Assembly (NCBI GenBank): GCA_964548165.1
Contig: CAZJQD010000065.1
Coordinates: forward strand, 1 to 6,007
Length of the DNA: 6,007 nt
Direction: 5' to 3'
Source of the DNA: CAZJQD01 sp964548165 [NCBI: uncultured bacterium]
Lineage (GTDB): Bacteria > UBA8481
Part shown: positions 5,598 through 6,007 of the stretch, in pieces
Layout: each line of letters starts with the position of its first letter
Position numbering within the stretch: position 1 is the first letter of the stretch
The notes under the pieces: generated by a model
Database searches by the model: none
Told to the model about the DNA's origin: nothing
The model's input: only the letters and a program-made list of their open reading frames with translations
Position numbers and translations under genes: made by a program

Positions 5598-6007
5598 CTA
5601 AAAGAAGAAGAAGAGCGTGTTGACGAGGACGAGTCCCGTCAGGATGGGCCAGTAGATGAGCTTGGGCCAGTGGTTGTCGCGGGCGGCGAAGAAGGCGGGA
5701 GAACGCTTCGCCAGGATGAGGTAGGCGGAGAGGACGATCCAGAGGACGACGCCGTACATGGCGAAGAAGAAATACTCGAGGTAGATCGTCGAACCGAGGC
5801 CCTGGAGCTCGTTGCGAAGCCGGATATGCGCGAGGAGCACGGCGAAGAAGAGCGAGGTCGCCACCGAGGTCGTGCGGGCGCCGCGCGCGTCGTAGGCGGC
5901 GATGGTCTCCTTGTCCGAGCCCACCATCATGAGGAGCATGAAGCCTATGCCGGCGATGAGGAAGATCGGGAAGATGTTCGAGATGAAGGGGGCGATGAAC
6001 TGCCTTC
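5598..6007 (-). CDS. Probable pentameric ligand-gated ion channel family protein, C-terminal pore domain (5' part beyond right edge)
   Basis: The reading frame is open from the right edge to the TAG at 5598-5600, giving 135 visible residues. The Met codon at 5939 is internal, not the likely start. Four helices are seen, numbered from the first full codon: M1 6-29 (with SNIFPIFLIAG), M2 about 45-61, M3 about 74-99 (YLEYFFFAMYGVVLW) and M4 116-135 (LIYWPILTGLVLVN, ending in four Phe at the stop). This matches the channel fold: an Arg before M1, a mid-M1 Pro (13), an M2 with small and hydroxylated residues preceded by GAR (42-44), a short M2-M3 link, a short M3-M4 loop (about 100-115) and a C-terminus ending with M4. 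Local resemblance to GLIC is seen in M1 (RQF, then NI and P), M2 (LLAHI) and M4. The M1-M2 loop is longer than usual. The ligand-binding part is not visible. Another four-helix family remains possible. Confidence 0.62.
   Translation of the reverse strand, partial: RQFIAPFISNIFPIFLIAGIGFMLLMMVGSDKETIAAYDARGARTTSVATSLFFAVLLAHIRLRNELQGLGSTIYLEYFFFAMYGVVLWIVLSAYLILAKRSPAFFAARDNHWPKLIYWPILTGLVLVNTLFFFF

Noticed and set aside
5598-5939. Treating the Met codon at 5939 as the start of a 113-residue small membrane protein
   Set aside because: The frame stays open to the window edge, and the 22 residues before that Met form the first half of a well-matched M1 helix, so the Met is internal.

Overview
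The window comes from a GC-rich, Gram-negative-type bacterium. The support for this is a lipoprotein phosphate-binding protein, a membrane-anchored c-type cytochrome that needs a periplasm, and third-codon positions dominated by G and C. The phylum cannot be settled from the sequence. The gene content and the ACCACGGAG-type intergenic repeat would fit an environmental lineage such as a deltaproteobacterial, acidobacterial, rokubacterial or gemmatimonad relative, but that is only an impression.

Left two thirds (1-3702, minus strand): a high-affinity phosphate uptake operon in the order pstS-pstC-pstA-pstB, with pstB cut by the left edge. PstS is the lipid-anchored phosphate receptor, PstC and PstA are the membrane channel subunits, and PstB is the ATPase. 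pstC/pstA and pstA/pstB each overlap by four bases (ATGA). A 76-bp gap with an AT-rich inverted repeat separates pstS from pstC. phoU would be an expected next gene beyond the left edge, but it is not visible.

Centre-right (3703-5363): a 176-bp divergent intergenic region, then a plus-strand gene that is the most unusual complete gene here. It is one 494-residue protein joining an N-terminal DoxX-like four-helix membrane domain, a fifth helix, and a complete two-haem cytochrome c peroxidase. The expected haem ligands and catalytic residues are all present. Predicted topology places the peroxidase in the periplasm, so this looks like a self-anchored peroxidase that might draw electrons from the quinone pool.

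Right end (5364-6007): a 234-bp gap between convergent genes holds 9-bp tandem units (two on the left, three in inverted orientation on the right) bounding a 120-bp AT-richer segment. A minus-strand gene then runs off the right edge. Its visible 135 C-terminal residues form four membrane helices whose layout and local residues resemble the M1-M4 pore domain of prokaryotic pentameric ligand-gated ion channels (GLIC-like).

No rRNA, tRNA, CRISPR array, transposase or integrase was recognised.
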